DNA of 64,000 bases from Ehretia macrophylla (lineage: Eukaryota > Streptophyta > Magnoliopsida > Boraginales > Ehretiaceae): NCBI GenBank assembly GCA_037974665.1, contig CM075773.1, positions 61,038,763 through 61,102,762 of the forward strand, in the 5' to 3' direction. The translations under genes were made by a program, and so were the position numbers. The notes below the pieces were generated by a model. The model worked only from the letters and a program-made list of their open reading frames with translations, was not told the DNA's origin and made no database searches. This document shows positions 1 to 10,499 of the stretch, piece by piece. Each line of letters begins with the position of its first letter. Positions within the stretch are counted from its first letter, which is position 1.

Positions 1-201
1 TTATTAAGTAATAACTTTACATAAAATATGAAGGGTTATTGGAATAAAATTAAATAGAGAGTATGTAAAATAGAAAGTACTGTTGAAATGAAATTGAAAT
101 AGAGAGTCCCTCAAATAGATAGTCTGAATAAATAATAATGTTAAAATAAAAATGAAATAGAGAATTTATAAATATAAAAAATTATCAATCTAACTCTCTA
201 T

Positions 202-232
<31 letters not shown>

Positions 233-410
233 TGTTAGAGTTATCTTCACATAATTAATTCTACTCTTTTCTCTCACCTCCCAAGTCAAATGGTTTTTTT
301 TTCACATCTTCTCTCTCCTCACATGGCATCCAACCCCACCATTCTTTGACCACTTTACCATTCTACAAATCCCACTTCTTCTGTCTCCTCTAATCTAATG
401 CTAGCTTCCG
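1..410. other. AT-rich intergenic sequence, no gene seen
   Basis: This stretch has short AAAT and ATAA repeats (around 205-235) and a pyrimidine-rich part (around 260-390). No coding capacity or transposon ends were recognised. It is not shared with the right-hand duplicate, whose similarity starts near 411. Confidence 0.5.
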
Positions 411-515
411 GCATCAAGAACCAAAACTTTCTAATAGAGTAGGAATTTTCTTATAAGGAATTTGACATTGGGACCGTGTTGCGCTAAGCATAGTGATTTA
501 AGTCTGTTATAAGAA

Positions 516-529
516 CCCCCCCCCCCCCC
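516..529. repeat. Poly-C tract in 5' flank of ankyrin gene copy A
   Basis: There are fourteen consecutive C residues 78 bp upstream of the start codon. The duplicate copy has only a short C run at the equivalent place (about 59560), so the tract expanded after the duplication. Confidence 0.8.
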
Positions 530-606
530 TCCCAATACCCTTTCTCAAGTAATTCTTATAAAAATTTTCTTGTGTCGTCTCAGAGTGCGAAACAGCAAAA
601 GAGAGA

Positions 607-3044
607 ATGGAAAGGCAGGTTTTTGAAGCAGCACAGGAAGGGAATGTAGTTTCCTTGCGAGGTCTGCTTCAAGATGATCCTCTAATTCTTGATAGACTTT
701 TAGCTAATTGTTTCTCTGAGACACCTCTGCACGTAGCTGCAATGCTAGGACATGTTAATGTCGTCGAGGAAATTCTTAGACGAAAACCTCAACTCGCAAG
801 ATAGTTGAATTTGAACAAATCCACCTTCATTTGGCTTCAGCTAGAGGTTTCATTGATGTAGTCAAAGCTTTGATATCAGTTGATCCTGAAATGTGTCTAG
901 CTCTTGATAAAGATGGTCGAAACCCTTTACATTTTGCAGCCATGAAAGGCATATTTGATGTCTTGAAAGAATTATTACAAGCCAAACCAGAAGCAGCTAG
1001 AGCCACTGTCCATAGAGGGGAGACCATCTTACATGTATGCGTGATACACAATCAATTTGAGGCGTTGAAGTTTTCAGTCGACATGACAAACGATAAAGAT
1101 TTTCTAAATGCCAAAGATGATGATGGTAGCACTATCCTACATCTCGCAGTGGCTGACAAACAAATTGAGGTACGGCAAAACGCTTTATATTTCGTGCTCA
1201 ATTAATAACTTTCTCTTTTTTTTTTGCTGGTTCCCATAAATTTCCATTATAATATAATAGAAAAAGGAATTCGGACTCGATAACGGAATAACTATCTCCA
1301 CCGAATCTAAGATCTTTAAAGTATCAGTATGAGTGAGCTCAAGACCAGACACTCAATAAATAAGGAAAAGCAAGAGAATTCTATGAACAGAGAAATCTTT
1401 CAAAAGATTCATTCTTTATAAATAAAGTCAAAGGTGCATTGCCTCTTTGAGTATATTGCACCTGATGTTGGATGATACTTTGTTATGTAAGATGGCATTA
1501 ATTAGTATTGAAAGGCATTCTACTTTTCAGGAAATCCAACGGAAGAATAAAGAAAAAATTTACATTAATTGAACAATAATTAAATTTATTATTATTATTT
1601 TTATTTTGATATGTGCTGATGATGCCTTTGTCGATCGCTAGTATATAGGTAGGCTATTTTTTAGTTTGTTACTAAGGGAAAATCTCACATTTAGTCTCTA
1701 TTGTTTGTAAAATGTCTTAGTTTAGTCCATATTGTTTAACATGTTTCAATTTAGTCCCTATTATTTCTTTAAAAGTTTTAATTTCATCCATATTATTTAA
1801 AATTTTCAATTTCGTCCTTATTGTTTCCAAAAAAGTTTTAATATCGTCTTTATTATTTTAAAAAAAATTCAAATTCATCCCTATTGTTTCTCAAAAAAAT
1901 TTAATTTAGTCCTTGGATAATAGGGACAAATTTGAAACTTTAAAAAAATAATAGGGACAAAATTAAAACTTTTTAAAAATAATAAGGACGAAGTTAAAAC
2001 TTTTTAAAAAAAATAGGGACTAAATTGAGATATATTAAATAATAGGGATGAAATTAAAACTTTTAGTAAAATAATAGGGACTAAATTAAAATATTTTGAA
2101 TCATATGAACTAAATTAAGACACTTCGCAAACAATAAGGACTAAATGTAAAATTTTCCCTTGTTACTAAATTCCAAACACTTTTTGCAGACCATAAATTA
2201 CTTGCTACTCAACACTGACGTTGAAGTGAATATGCTAAATCTGTATGGGCTAACCTCAATGGACATCCTAATTCAAAGTCGAAGAGATGTGAAAGATTTG
2301 GATATTAGAGAATCTCTAAGCCGTGCTGGAGCTGTTAGTGCAAAGGATTCATCACAACGTGTTACTAAGGGTGCTAGGACTAAAAAGCAGAAGAACAATT
2401 TCCAAGACTTTGTTAAGCAGCAACAAGATTGGTTAGAAAGAAAACGTAACGCGTTGATGGTTATGGCTTCACTTATTGCAACAATGGCATTTCAGGCTGG
2501 TTTGAACCCTCCTGGTGGTTTATGGCAAGAGACATAGAAAGCATTAGGAAATCAGGGTAGTGCTGGCTTCACTAACTATTCCCAGAAACAAGGTGGTGAA
2601 CATGTAGTGCTGGCAGGGCATTCAATATGGGCAGACACTGACCCTGCTGCATATGGTCTATTCTTAACATACAACACACTGAGCCTTGTTGCATCTCTTA
2701 GCATCATATTACTACTCATAAGTGGCTTACCGATAAAGCGTAGAGTATTCGTATGGATTTTGATGGTGATCATGTGGATTGCGATTACAGCGGTTACATT
2801 CACATATGGTGCCTCTATATTGGCAATCACAGGTTGGTATGGGGAAGAAACAATTATTTATGTCATAGCATATATGCTTTTTATATGGCGCCCTCTCGTG
2901 GGTCTACTCCTTTTGGGGCATTCGATTCGCTTAGTCATTAGAATAATTAAAGCTCTAAGAAAATCAGTGAAGAGAAAGAGACCGGAATTAAATCCTGAAA
3001 TTGCAAGCAGTGCTGATAGTGTTCAAATGCAGATGATGCCCTGA
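607..3044 (+). pseudogene. Ankyrin repeat / PGG-domain membrane protein, copy A (broken)
   Basis: Exon 1 (607-1169) encodes ankyrin repeats, with TPLHVAAMLGH, NPLHFAAMKG and ETILHVCV recognisable. The donor is GAG|GTACGG and the acceptor TTTTTGCAG| at 2189, both phase 0. Exon 2 (2190-3044) encodes the last ankyrin part, a basic linker and a PGG domain with about four membrane segments: the first around ALMVMASLIATMAFQAGL with NPPGG, then three between about 2660 and 2960. The family (ACD6/ITN1-like plant ankyrin membrane proteins) is linked to defence and stress signalling. Three lesions are visible against copy B: TAG at 802-804, a 4-nt deletion near 817-826 that shifts the frame, and TAG at 2535-2537. 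The gene is therefore very probably non-functional, although the second half is otherwise open to 3044. A truncated product is possible but unsupported. Confidence 0.88.
1675..2159. mobile_element. Hairpin MITE, Mutator-type ends, inside ankyrin copy A intron
   Basis: The ends are inverted: AGGGAAAATCTCACATTTAG on the left and the complement of GGGAAAATTTTACATTTAG on the right. It is flanked by a perfect 9-bp repeat TTGTTACTA (1666-1674 and 2160-2168). The left arm is a run of units reading roughly TTTAGTCCCTATTGTTT plus an A/T spacer. The right arm is the same units inverted, so one strand could fold into a long hairpin. The paralogous intron at about 62170 has the uninterrupted target, which proves insertion. 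There is no coding capacity. Confidence 0.92.
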
Positions 3045-3578
3045 AGTCATATTCCATAGGTATTTACATCCCCTAATAACATAATAATACACTATTATAA
3101 AAGTTAATGATAGTGAAGTGATAATACAGTTATTTGATTTTCATACTCAATAATTTAGATCATTTCATCTTAATCGCCTTATCACTCTAGTATCATTGAT
3201 TTTCATAATAACATTATTATGTTATTATGTGAAAGTGTTATATGTCCTTTTCCACCACAAATAAGATGGAGAGGTATCAAAGCTTGTTAGTCGCAGTTCC
3301 CATACGAGGAGGAGTAGTAAAGAATTTGAACCAATATGAGTTCGTATAATAATATAAGTTATTGTATCATCGCAAAAAAGTTTCTTCTTTGAATTTGATT
3401 TTGTTCTATAAAGTTTAACATGTACCATGAACCCTATAGCAAATAAAATGTGTGTTTTGTATTGTATCGAATCCTCAGATGGTAGCGATTTTAGTCCCTA
3501 GTTCAATTTCATTTTTGTTCCAAAGTAATCTTTGAAATTTTACGTGCACCATTTTAGTCCATAATTACATTTGTACAT

Positions 3579-3818
3579 AGGGGCGGAGCCAGGAGTTTAA
3601 AATTGGAGGGGCCAAGATTCAAATAAGAAAATTCATGTAAGGAAAAAAAAAAGGGGGGACTAATAACATTTTTTAATGATACTACATTAATTTTTTTAAT
3701 GACATGTTTTTTTTTTTAGCAATACTACATAAATTTTTAAAAAACAATTGGGGGGGGGGGGGGAGGGAGGGGAAGGGGGTCCAGAGCCCCCGCTGGCCCC
3801 TCCTTAGCTCCGCCACTA
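3579..3818. mobile_element. 240-bp non-autonomous element with GGGGCGGAGCC-type ends
   Basis: It starts AGGGGCGGAGCCAGGAG and ends with the near complement (AGCTCCGCCACTA). It is flanked by a perfect 9-bp repeat TTTGTACAT (3570-3578 and 3819-3827). The paralogous segment has a single uninterrupted TTTGTACAT at 63665-63673. It contains a long G tract (about 3750-3775). The 9-bp duplication fits Mutator-type integration, but the superfamily is not certain. No coding capacity is seen. Confidence 0.88.
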
Positions 3819-3860
3819 TTTGTACATTTTTTTGCTAGAATGATTGACTACTTATTATAA

Positions 3861-5305
3861 GTGAAAAAATCATTTTGGTCATTGAGGTTTATGCTAAAGA
3901 TCAAACGGATTTCTATATTTTGTTAAAGAGCCATTTTTGTCCTTGAGGTTTTGTAAAATGCCCATTTTCTTCCTTGCCGTTAGCCTCTATTTAACGGTCA
4001 ATGGTTTGACCGAGATAAAAGATCGAAATGCCCTTCTATTTATCTATTGGAGATTAAGAGGCAAATAATAATAATAATAATAATAATAATAAGGTCAAAT
4101 GTGCACAAAATATATTCAAAAAAATTAGCTCATATTGAACAAAATATATTCAAAAAAAATAAAAACAAAATGCCCTTATTGCCAAAATTCCCAAAGCCAA
4201 AATCTACATAAAATATATTTCAAAAAATAGCATCATCATCAATAACTTTTCGGGAAAATTTTAAATTGCAACTAAACAATAAAAAGATTTACTCACATTG
4301 AGCCAAACATGTCAAGAAATTCTCAGAATGAAAATTCGATAAAAGTTTTGATTGCTACCTTGAGTTAGCATAACGAAAATTATAGGTCATCGTATTCTCA
4401 CATAATTTTTACAAGTTTGAAACTCACTAACTCAATGTCACATCTATATATACAAGTTTGCGGACTCCAAATGAAATCATATATTTACCATAATATTCAA
4501 TTAAATTAAAAATAGAACATTGAAATTAAAACATCAAAATATTACAATTAAGAAATAGAATAATACAATTAAAAAATAGCATATTAAAATTTAAAAAATA
4601 GGTACGTGAAAGAAGAAGATGGGAAATGATGCATAAATGGGATAGATCAGGTTGTTTTTCTCACTAATTTGCGCAAGGGATACTTGTAAATCTTCTTCGC
4701 TTCCTTTATCTTCTTTATCATCTTCATTTAATTGACATATAATAATTATCATATATACATGTTATAATATTTAACAAAAAACCTAAAAACTATAAAAGAA
4801 AAAAAAAATACATTCAATAATTGCAAAGGATGGGCAGAAGTGGCAATATTGGCAGCAGAGGAAGTGGTGGATCGAAGAGAGAGGGTTGGGCCGTGTGTAT
4901 CTGTGTTTTTTTTTTTTTTTGAAAGACAATGGTTGTGCGTGTGTTGGTTTTTTTTAATCCTTTTTTAGGCTACATTTCAGATTGTAGCCATGGTTGTGCG
5001 TGTGTTGTTAGTGTGTGGGTGTATGTGTTGTTATAGTGGGTGTGTGTGTATGTTGTTATAGTGTGTGTGTGTGTGTGTGTCAATAGAGAAGAAGAAAAGA
5101 AAAGTGTGAATTAAGAAAAAAAAATCTCAAATCATGTTGCTTTCATTCTTTATTCTTTTAAGGTCAAAATGTCTATTTTGCTCTTAAAGCTATTAAACTT
5201 AACATTTCAGCCACTAACGAAGGGACTAATTTAGTTTTTTTCCAAAACACAGGGGCCTATTTGGTCTTTAGTCCAGACCTCAGGGACTAAAATGACTTTT
5301 ACCCC
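3861..5305. mobile_element. Non-autonomous Mutator-like element (about 1.45 kb)
   Basis: A perfect 9-bp direct repeat TTATTATAA (3852-3860 and 5306-5314) flanks it. The ends are inverted: 'ttggtcattgaggtttatg' on the left and the complement of 'tagtccctgaggtctgg' on the right. The paralogue at 63711 starts GGGAAAAAACTATTTTGG, which shows the original terminus. The interior has an (ATA)n tract near 4065 and GT-rich repeats near 5040-5080, with no transposase. Confidence 0.85.
5040..5080. repeat. GT-rich microsatellite
   Basis: Imperfect then perfect GT repeats lie inside the Mutator-like element at 3861-5305. Confidence 0.8.
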
Positions 5306-5448
5306 TTATTATAACTTTTTCCACAAAAAGAATGCACAGGTAGAAGACTACCTTAATTGGAGATAAAGTTGTGTGAATCTCTTCTTCTTAGTGCTCTTAG
5401 TCAACTTTTGACAAAAAAGCCCATGACAACTATATCTACTTGATCATT

Positions 5449-5672
5449 GCGCTAGGGGTATGGTCCAACGATAATAAGTCTAAAGTCACCCATGTGAGAT
5501 TGTGAATTCGACACTTCTACTATCTTGAAATTTTATCTTTGACTGATCTGGTGCATGTATGCAAGCACACTGCTGCACCCAGGAGTTTATCAGTTGGTCG
5601 TAGGGATCCGCTTAATAATTCGATGGTCAAGTTTTACCAACTAGATTCCCCCGTCATCCAAAAAATGATATT
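5449..5672 (+). mobile_element. tRNA-derived SINE with 12-bp target duplication
   Basis: It is flanked by perfect direct repeats TACTTGATCATT (5437-5448 and 5673-5684). The 5' part carries weak pol III A-box-like (around TGGTCCAACGAT) and B-box-like (around GTGAATTCGACAC) sequences at usual spacing. The 3' end has a short A-rich tail. These are the expected marks of a plant SINE inserted by LINE machinery. The family name is not known to me. Confidence 0.72.
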
Positions 5673-5684
5673 TACTTGATCATT

Positions 5685-7560
5685 ATAAGGAGTTCAATGA
5701 AATTCAAAAGAGGGAATAGACCCATAACCTCCAGGTTTAGTGTTATGGTATCATGTCATTGCTTCAAAATTCTTATGGTAGATGTACTACCTGTTGAAAG
5801 AAAAAGAAAATATAAGACATAGAGAAATCTATATAGATTTCATCTTCAACGCCAGAATTCGACTCCCCGTGTCTATCTATGGGTGTGTATGCCCTTAACT
5901 CACTTGTTGTATCTTTGAAACGAAGCTCTACATTGGGAGTTTTGATTCAAACTCAACCTATTGGTCGGATGATACGACATAGGCTATGCCGGCCTATATA
6001 TTGGGTTAGATAATCCTATATATCCACCGCGGGCTGGGTTGAATGGGGATGCCTTGTTAGCAAAAAGTAGATTGAAGATATTAGCAGTCACCATTAACGG
6101 TGGCTCTAGAATAGAAGGAGACATGATAATTGCATGTTAAAATCTTAGTGTTCAAAAATACAATATGAGACTGTATATCTATATGTCTCTTAACTTGGTG
6201 CCTAAAGAACTGAGAACTACTAATTAGGTGTTGGAAAATGGGTCATTTTGACCTAAGTTCAGCCACATGGGGCTCCATTATTAGGAGTCATCATGTTTAG
6301 AGAAATATATGATTTTTCTCTTAAAAGACATGACTCCTGATGCATTTGTCTATGTATATCCCTCACAAAGCTCCTAAGAGATCTATCCAATTAATTACCC
6401 TTACATATACGCACAATGTGTAAGAAAAATGCAGTGAATGAATTTTTCCTTAGTTAGTGTTGTGTGACAATTATATAAAGTGACTCTAGTAGCACTCCTT
6501 TAATAAATGCAAGAAAGATGAAGAACATCTACATCGAAAAGTAAACGGGTCTTTGATTATGAATTAAAGGTATGCTTAAACTGCGTATTCTTACATTAGG
6601 AATTTAGTCTTATAAGGAAACTTGAAATCTAATCTAATAATTAAACCACTCTTGAATATTGCCTAAGTCTAGATTATTGCCTAAACTAGTGACATAGCAT
6701 AAAGAATTATATTGAAACCCTAAAATATACTTTAACAATACTTTTTCCCCTCTCCCACCCCTCTACCCCTAAAACTCAAATAGTACAGTAGAGATCAACT
6801 TGAGTTTGGTAACTGAATGATTGAGGCATCTTAAAAAAATTAATCAAAGTAAACAAAACAAAATCTCAAGAATGGAAACTATATGAGTTAGAGTGATCAA
6901 TAGAGCCACAAACTACAAGAAAGTACATAATGGTAGATGATGTAATTTCGTGAGCTATGGCAAAAACAAAAAAGAAAAAAAAGACTATAAATAGAATCAA
7001 ATGGCATAACCAAAATCCAGAGAAATAGAGATCAAAGACATAGAAGGCCTAAAACCCTAGATAATGGTCTAATGAGTTAAAATGCATATATGAAGGTTTT
7101 CATAGTTGTAAACAAAGGGAATACTCCAATTCTAGACAGTGGCAACGATGGAGATTAAATTGAGTTTTTTATGAAAATAATAAGTGCTAATTTAAAAGAT
7201 ATTTTATTTTTTCCATTTTATCCCGATAACATTATGTGAATATGCTTATATGCGACGGAATTTTGCAGCTCTCTTATGAGTAGGGAAATAACCAATTAAT
7301 ATGTATATATATAAGAACATGGTGTTACTTCCATCAAGTGACTTGGCCTTTTAGTGGTCATTATAATTTAAATGTGTCATCAATAACTTAATAGGTCACA
7401 CAACTTACAGTTTTTGCCTCCCGTACAAGTCTTGTACTTGTGGTTATTATTGTGACCAAAAAAAATTATTAATCTCACCATTAATTGAAGCTCTATTTGG
7501 TGCAAAGTTCAAGGATTGATTTACTAGACAATTACGATGTTTTGTAAAATTTGAACAAGT
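5685..7560. other. AT-rich intergenic region, nothing recognised
   Basis: No convincing coding region, terminal repeats or RNA gene was found. Degenerate tRNA-like segments may exist around 5720-5780 and 5850-6060 but could not be supported. Confidence 0.4.
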
Positions 7561-7564
7561 GTGC

Positions 7565-7830
7565 TTATGATTTTTGTTTTTTTCTTTTGTCAAGAAAACA
7601 CATTAATACTAAAATTAGGAAAATACAGATGTGGGTACGGCCCAACCTGACCCAAGAACGAAGAGACCCATAAAGGCCCACAATAGAAGGGACTAAATTA
7701 TAGCAGTCCAAAAAAAAGAAACCAAACATAAAGCGCAAATCATAATGGCCCAGAAAAGCCATACTATCTAAAATACAAGTAGCCAAGAATTGAAATATCA
7801 TACTATAAAGATGTATTGAACCTTTCAATG
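7565..7830 (-). mobile_element. Possible truncated LINE 3' end
   Basis: On the minus strand the segment is GC-richer than its surroundings. It ends in the style of plant LINE 3' tails, with a TTTTCTTGACAAAAG-like end followed by an A-rich run. No reverse-transcriptase sequence remains. The call rests on general resemblance only. Confidence 0.3.
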
Positions 7831-8421
7831 AATAGATGTAGAGATAGTGCTTTCTCGACTCTCAAAATAGAATCTATTATTTGTTGTTAACCAAATCTCT
7901 GAATGGAAAAACTACTAGATTATCTCACCCACTTGTTGGTACATTTTGAACTATTGGACTGCCTATGAATTCTGGGTGTGGTATAATTTTTATTTTGGGT
8001 GCGAAAGGTCCTGAGATTTATTTTCATATAACTTTTAAATGTATAATATTCTTTAAAGGTTATATAAGATTGACTTAGGTCTTGTTTGGCCTACCTTTAA
8101 AATTTTAGCTTTTGAACTGTAAAGCTTTCGTAACTAGAGTTTCGGTTAGTAGTGTTGTACAAAAATCATTAATTATTTGGCATTTATTAGACAATTTTAA
8201 ACTTTCAAAAATTTTGAAGACAATGTTGGGCTTTCAAAAATATGAAGAGATATATTAGAAAAATAATAATAATAATAATTTTTCGCATTATATAAAACTG
8301 ATTTATAAAAATATTTTTTGAAAACCTCCAATTTGAAGTTTCTTATTGTTTAACTTTTTTAACTTCAACTTTTAAATTCACATAAATCGTTTTTAAGTAT
8401 CTAAAACTTAGATCAAATAAA

Positions 8422-8649
8422 CTCGTAAATCTCCCTCTCAATTTAAGAAAATAAAAAAGAAAAGAAAATATAAAGGACACTTGGACTGGCTTAATTTGTA
8501 TAGTTTGGCACAAAATGTTACTGCCCAATCTACCCGTAAACCTCCATCTCAATTTAAGGAAAGAAAAAAGAAAAGAAAAGAAAACAGACACTATTGGACT
8601 GGCTTAATTTGCATAGTTTGGCAAGCTCAAAATGTTACAGCCCAATCTA
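8422..8649. repeat. Tandem duplication of about 111 bp upstream of split sHSP gene
   Basis: Copy 1 is 8422-8532 and copy 2 is 8533-8649. Each begins CGTAAA-CTCC, contains a purine-rich AAAGAAAAGAAAA run and 'ggactggcttaatttg', and ends GCCCAATCTA. Differences are scattered, so the duplication is not recent. Confidence 0.85.
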
Positions 8650-8680
8650 TCTTACCCACGTCTAATCCACATTCCTGATC

Positions 8681-8894
8681 ATTCTCGAAAAGGGAAGAAC
8701 ATTAATCATAATAGTCTCGTACTCGATAATTTTAAAAGTCGACTAGAAATCTCTAGCAGTATCTTACACTATTTTATTATATTTTATTTAGGGAAATTTA
8801 AGATCATACAACGTAATCAATTATACACAACGAGTAACATTACACTAAAATCCTAAAATCCTAGTTGGATACTATCCAATTATAGCTATAAATA
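8681..8894 (+). promoter_or_regulatory. Candidate heat-shock promoter of split sHSP gene
   Basis: An imperfect heat-shock element (TTC-nn-GAA followed at 5-bp phase by a GAA) lies at 8681-8700. A TATA box (TATAAATA) is at 8887-8894, about 100 bp upstream of the relict start codon at 8990. The gene downstream is broken, so the promoter may be relict. Confidence 0.4.
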
Positions 8895-8989
8895 AATGAG
8901 ATCTCAATGCTTTCTTCGCATTGCAAAATCAAGAACAAAGCTATCAAACCAAGAAATATTCAAAACATTCTTTTCATCATCAACAAGAA

Positions 8990-9107
8990 ATGGATTTGTG
9001 AAACTTTGGCATCGACAACCAACTATTCGACCCTACAACACATACTAGACGACTTCTCCGAAGATGTTGAAAAACCAACGACACAAAACAACCCATCAAG
9101 AGCCTAC
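8990..9107 (+). pseudogene. 5' part of class II sHSP gene, cut by TRIM insertion
   Basis: The segment matches the start of the intact sHSP at 17859 (MDF..., GID, LQH, DD, SRAY) but in broken frames. Codon 4 is TGA (8999-9001), and a 2-nt deletion near 9030 shifts the frame. After the shift the reading is LQHILDDFSEDVEKP and ends SRAY exactly where the TRIM starts. The rest of the gene resumes at 10133. The original first exon can no longer make an sHSP N-terminus. Confidence 0.85.
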
Positions 9108-9341
9108 TGTCACGTGCTCAGAGTTTTGGGGTCCCCCCCTAGGTACTATGCCGAGAGCCAAGCCCCACGAGTCGAACGAAATAGGTTCTAACAGGTATAT
9201 CCTTTGGTTTTAGGTATTTCAGCTGCTCTGAACCATGTGTTTTGATGCTTATACTTGTCGACTCTGTGGAAAGGCGTATCTTAGCCTTAACCTCTGGGGT
9301 TGGGAACCGGACAGGGCGTTTGCTGCGCGCGCTCCATCTCA
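9108..9341 (+). repeat. 5' LTR of TRIM
   Basis: This 234-bp repeat runs from TGTCACG to TCTCA. It is the same length as its partner at 9899-10132. Confidence 0.92.
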
Positions 9342-9898
9342 GTTGGTATCAGAGCCAGCCGATCATTCTTCCGTGAACAGGCGACGATTTTGTGGTGTGT
9401 TGGGGATTCTGAGTGCTTGCGGGGTTGCACTCATCCCCCTGGATTGATTCAAGCTCTGGGTCTTTCCATCCAGTTTTGAGGGCGGTCTGTGGGTGCGGGA
9501 CTGTCCCTCCTTCAGGCAGCAGCCAGGTGGGCCTGCCTTTTGTGGAGGGCCATGCTCCTTGTTTTGGGAGGCGTTATACATTGGTGGGCGGCATGACCCA
9601 ATGCAGCGTTCCCTCATTTTGTGGGCGACAGGTTTTAGTGGGCACAACCTGCTCGTCCATGGTGCGCCGTCCGTCTGTTCGTGACCGTCTAGTTTCCTGG
9701 TAGGCAGTTGCCTTGCACTTCCGAAGATGTCATATCTCTGGTTCGTTGGCAAGTGAGGTGTGTGGAGGAAGTCCTGCAGTTGGGTGCCACGGTTTGTGGT
9801 ATTGGGGTGTTGGCTAGTGCCTTGATCGTTGGCCCATGTGCGCGTCGTGGCAACGAGTGAAGTCCTCAACAAGGGCGTTTGTGGATTGGGTGGGGGAG

Positions 9899-10132
9899 TG
9901 TCACGTGCTCAGAGTTTTGTGGTCCCTCCCTAGGTATTGTGCAGAGAGCTAAGCCCCACGAGTCACATGGAATGGGTTCTAATGGCTATATCCTTTGGTT
10001 TCAGGTATTTCAGCTGCTCTGGACCTTGTGTTTTGATGCTTATAATTGCCGACTCTGTGGAAAGGCGTATCTCAGCCCTAACCTCCGGGGTTGGGAGCCG
10101 GACATGGCATTTTCTGCGCGCTCTCCGTCTCA
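9899..10132 (+). repeat. 3' LTR of TRIM; supplies 5' coding sequence of chimera
   Basis: It is the partner of the LTR at 9108. It contains two ATGs (9972 and 10104) in frame with the sHSP sequence that begins at 10133. Confidence 0.92.
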
Positions 10133-10493
10133 CTACGTTCGAGATGCTAAAGCTATGGCAGCAACACCAGCTGACGTTAAAGAGTACCCTAATGCATATG
10201 TCTTCATCATCGACATGCCTAGGATTAAAGCTAATGAGATCAAGGTCCAAGTCGAGGATAATAACATGCTTGTGGTGAGTGGAGAGAGGCGAAGAGAGAA
10301 AGAAGATGGAGTGAAGTATGTAAGGATGGAGAGGAGAGTTGGTAAGTTTATGAGGAAGTTTGTGTTGCCTGAGAATGCTAACGTTGATGCCATTTCTGCT
10401 GTTTGTCAAGATGGTGTGCTTACTGTTACTGTCAACAAGTTGCCTCTACCTGAGGCCAAGAAGTCCAAGACCATTGAGGTCAAGCTTGGTTAA
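9972..10493 (+). CDS. LTR-sHSP chimeric reading frame (alpha-crystallin domain)
   Basis: From the ATG at 9972 the frame crosses about 53 codons of TRIM LTR, then enters sHSP sequence at 10133 (HYVRDAKAM) and stays open to TAA at 10491-10493. The sHSP part is a nearly complete class II protein: the PADVKEYP region, the alpha-crystallin domain with [18 protein letters not shown] and GVLTVTV, and a C-terminal IEV motif. It is about 75% identical to the protein at 17859 by eye. A shorter start at 10104 would give about 129 residues. sHSPs are ATP-independent holdase chaperones; the N-terminal arm, lost here, normally binds substrates and drives oligomer assembly. An LTR 12% diverged from its partner would be expected to sit beside some stops if the ORF were neutral, and there are none in 120 codons. 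Whether it is transcribed is unknown, and it could still be a pseudogene. Confidence 0.6.
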   Translation: MGSNGYILWFQVFQLLWTLCFDAYNCRLCGKAYLSPNLRGWEPDMAFSARSPSHYVRDAKAMAATPADVKEYPNAYVFIIDMPRIKANEIKVQVEDNNMLVVSGERRREKEDGVKYVRMERRVGKFMRKFVLPENANVDAISAVCQDGVLTVTVNKLPLPEAKKSKTIEVKLG

Positions 10494-10499
10494 GCGAGA

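Larger units (their letters stand above)
411..4140 (+). repeat. Left copy of segmental duplication (ankyrin-PGG unit)
   Basis: Sequence from about 411 onward is closely similar, in the same orientation, to sequence from about 59468 onward. The similarity covers the 5' flank, exon 1, the end of the intron, exon 2 and about 1 kb of 3' flank. The intron interiors differ because each copy took different insertions. The left copy alone carries insertions at 1675-2159 and 3579-3818, and both copies carry the element starting at 3861. The offset is about 59 kb. The right copy runs past the window edge, so the full duplicated length is unknown. Confidence 0.9.
9108..10132 (+). mobile_element. TRIM retrotransposon inside sHSP gene
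   Basis: Two 234-bp direct repeats (9108-9341 and 9899-10132) both start TGTCACGTGC and end TCTCA. Straight after the first is TGGTATCAGAGCCA (9344-9357), the classic methionine-tRNA primer site. Just before the second is a purine tract, GGATTGGGTGGGGGAG. The host sequence CTAC is duplicated at 9104-9107 and 10133-10136. The 557-bp interior encodes no gag or pol. By hand count the LTRs differ at about 28 of 234 sites (about 12%), so the insertion is old. Confidence 0.93.

Noticed and set aside
9363..9872. 169-codon minus-strand frame between the two TRIM LTRs
   Set aside because: It covers the TRIM interior, which is GC-rich and so stop-poor. No domain is visible, and it runs against the element.
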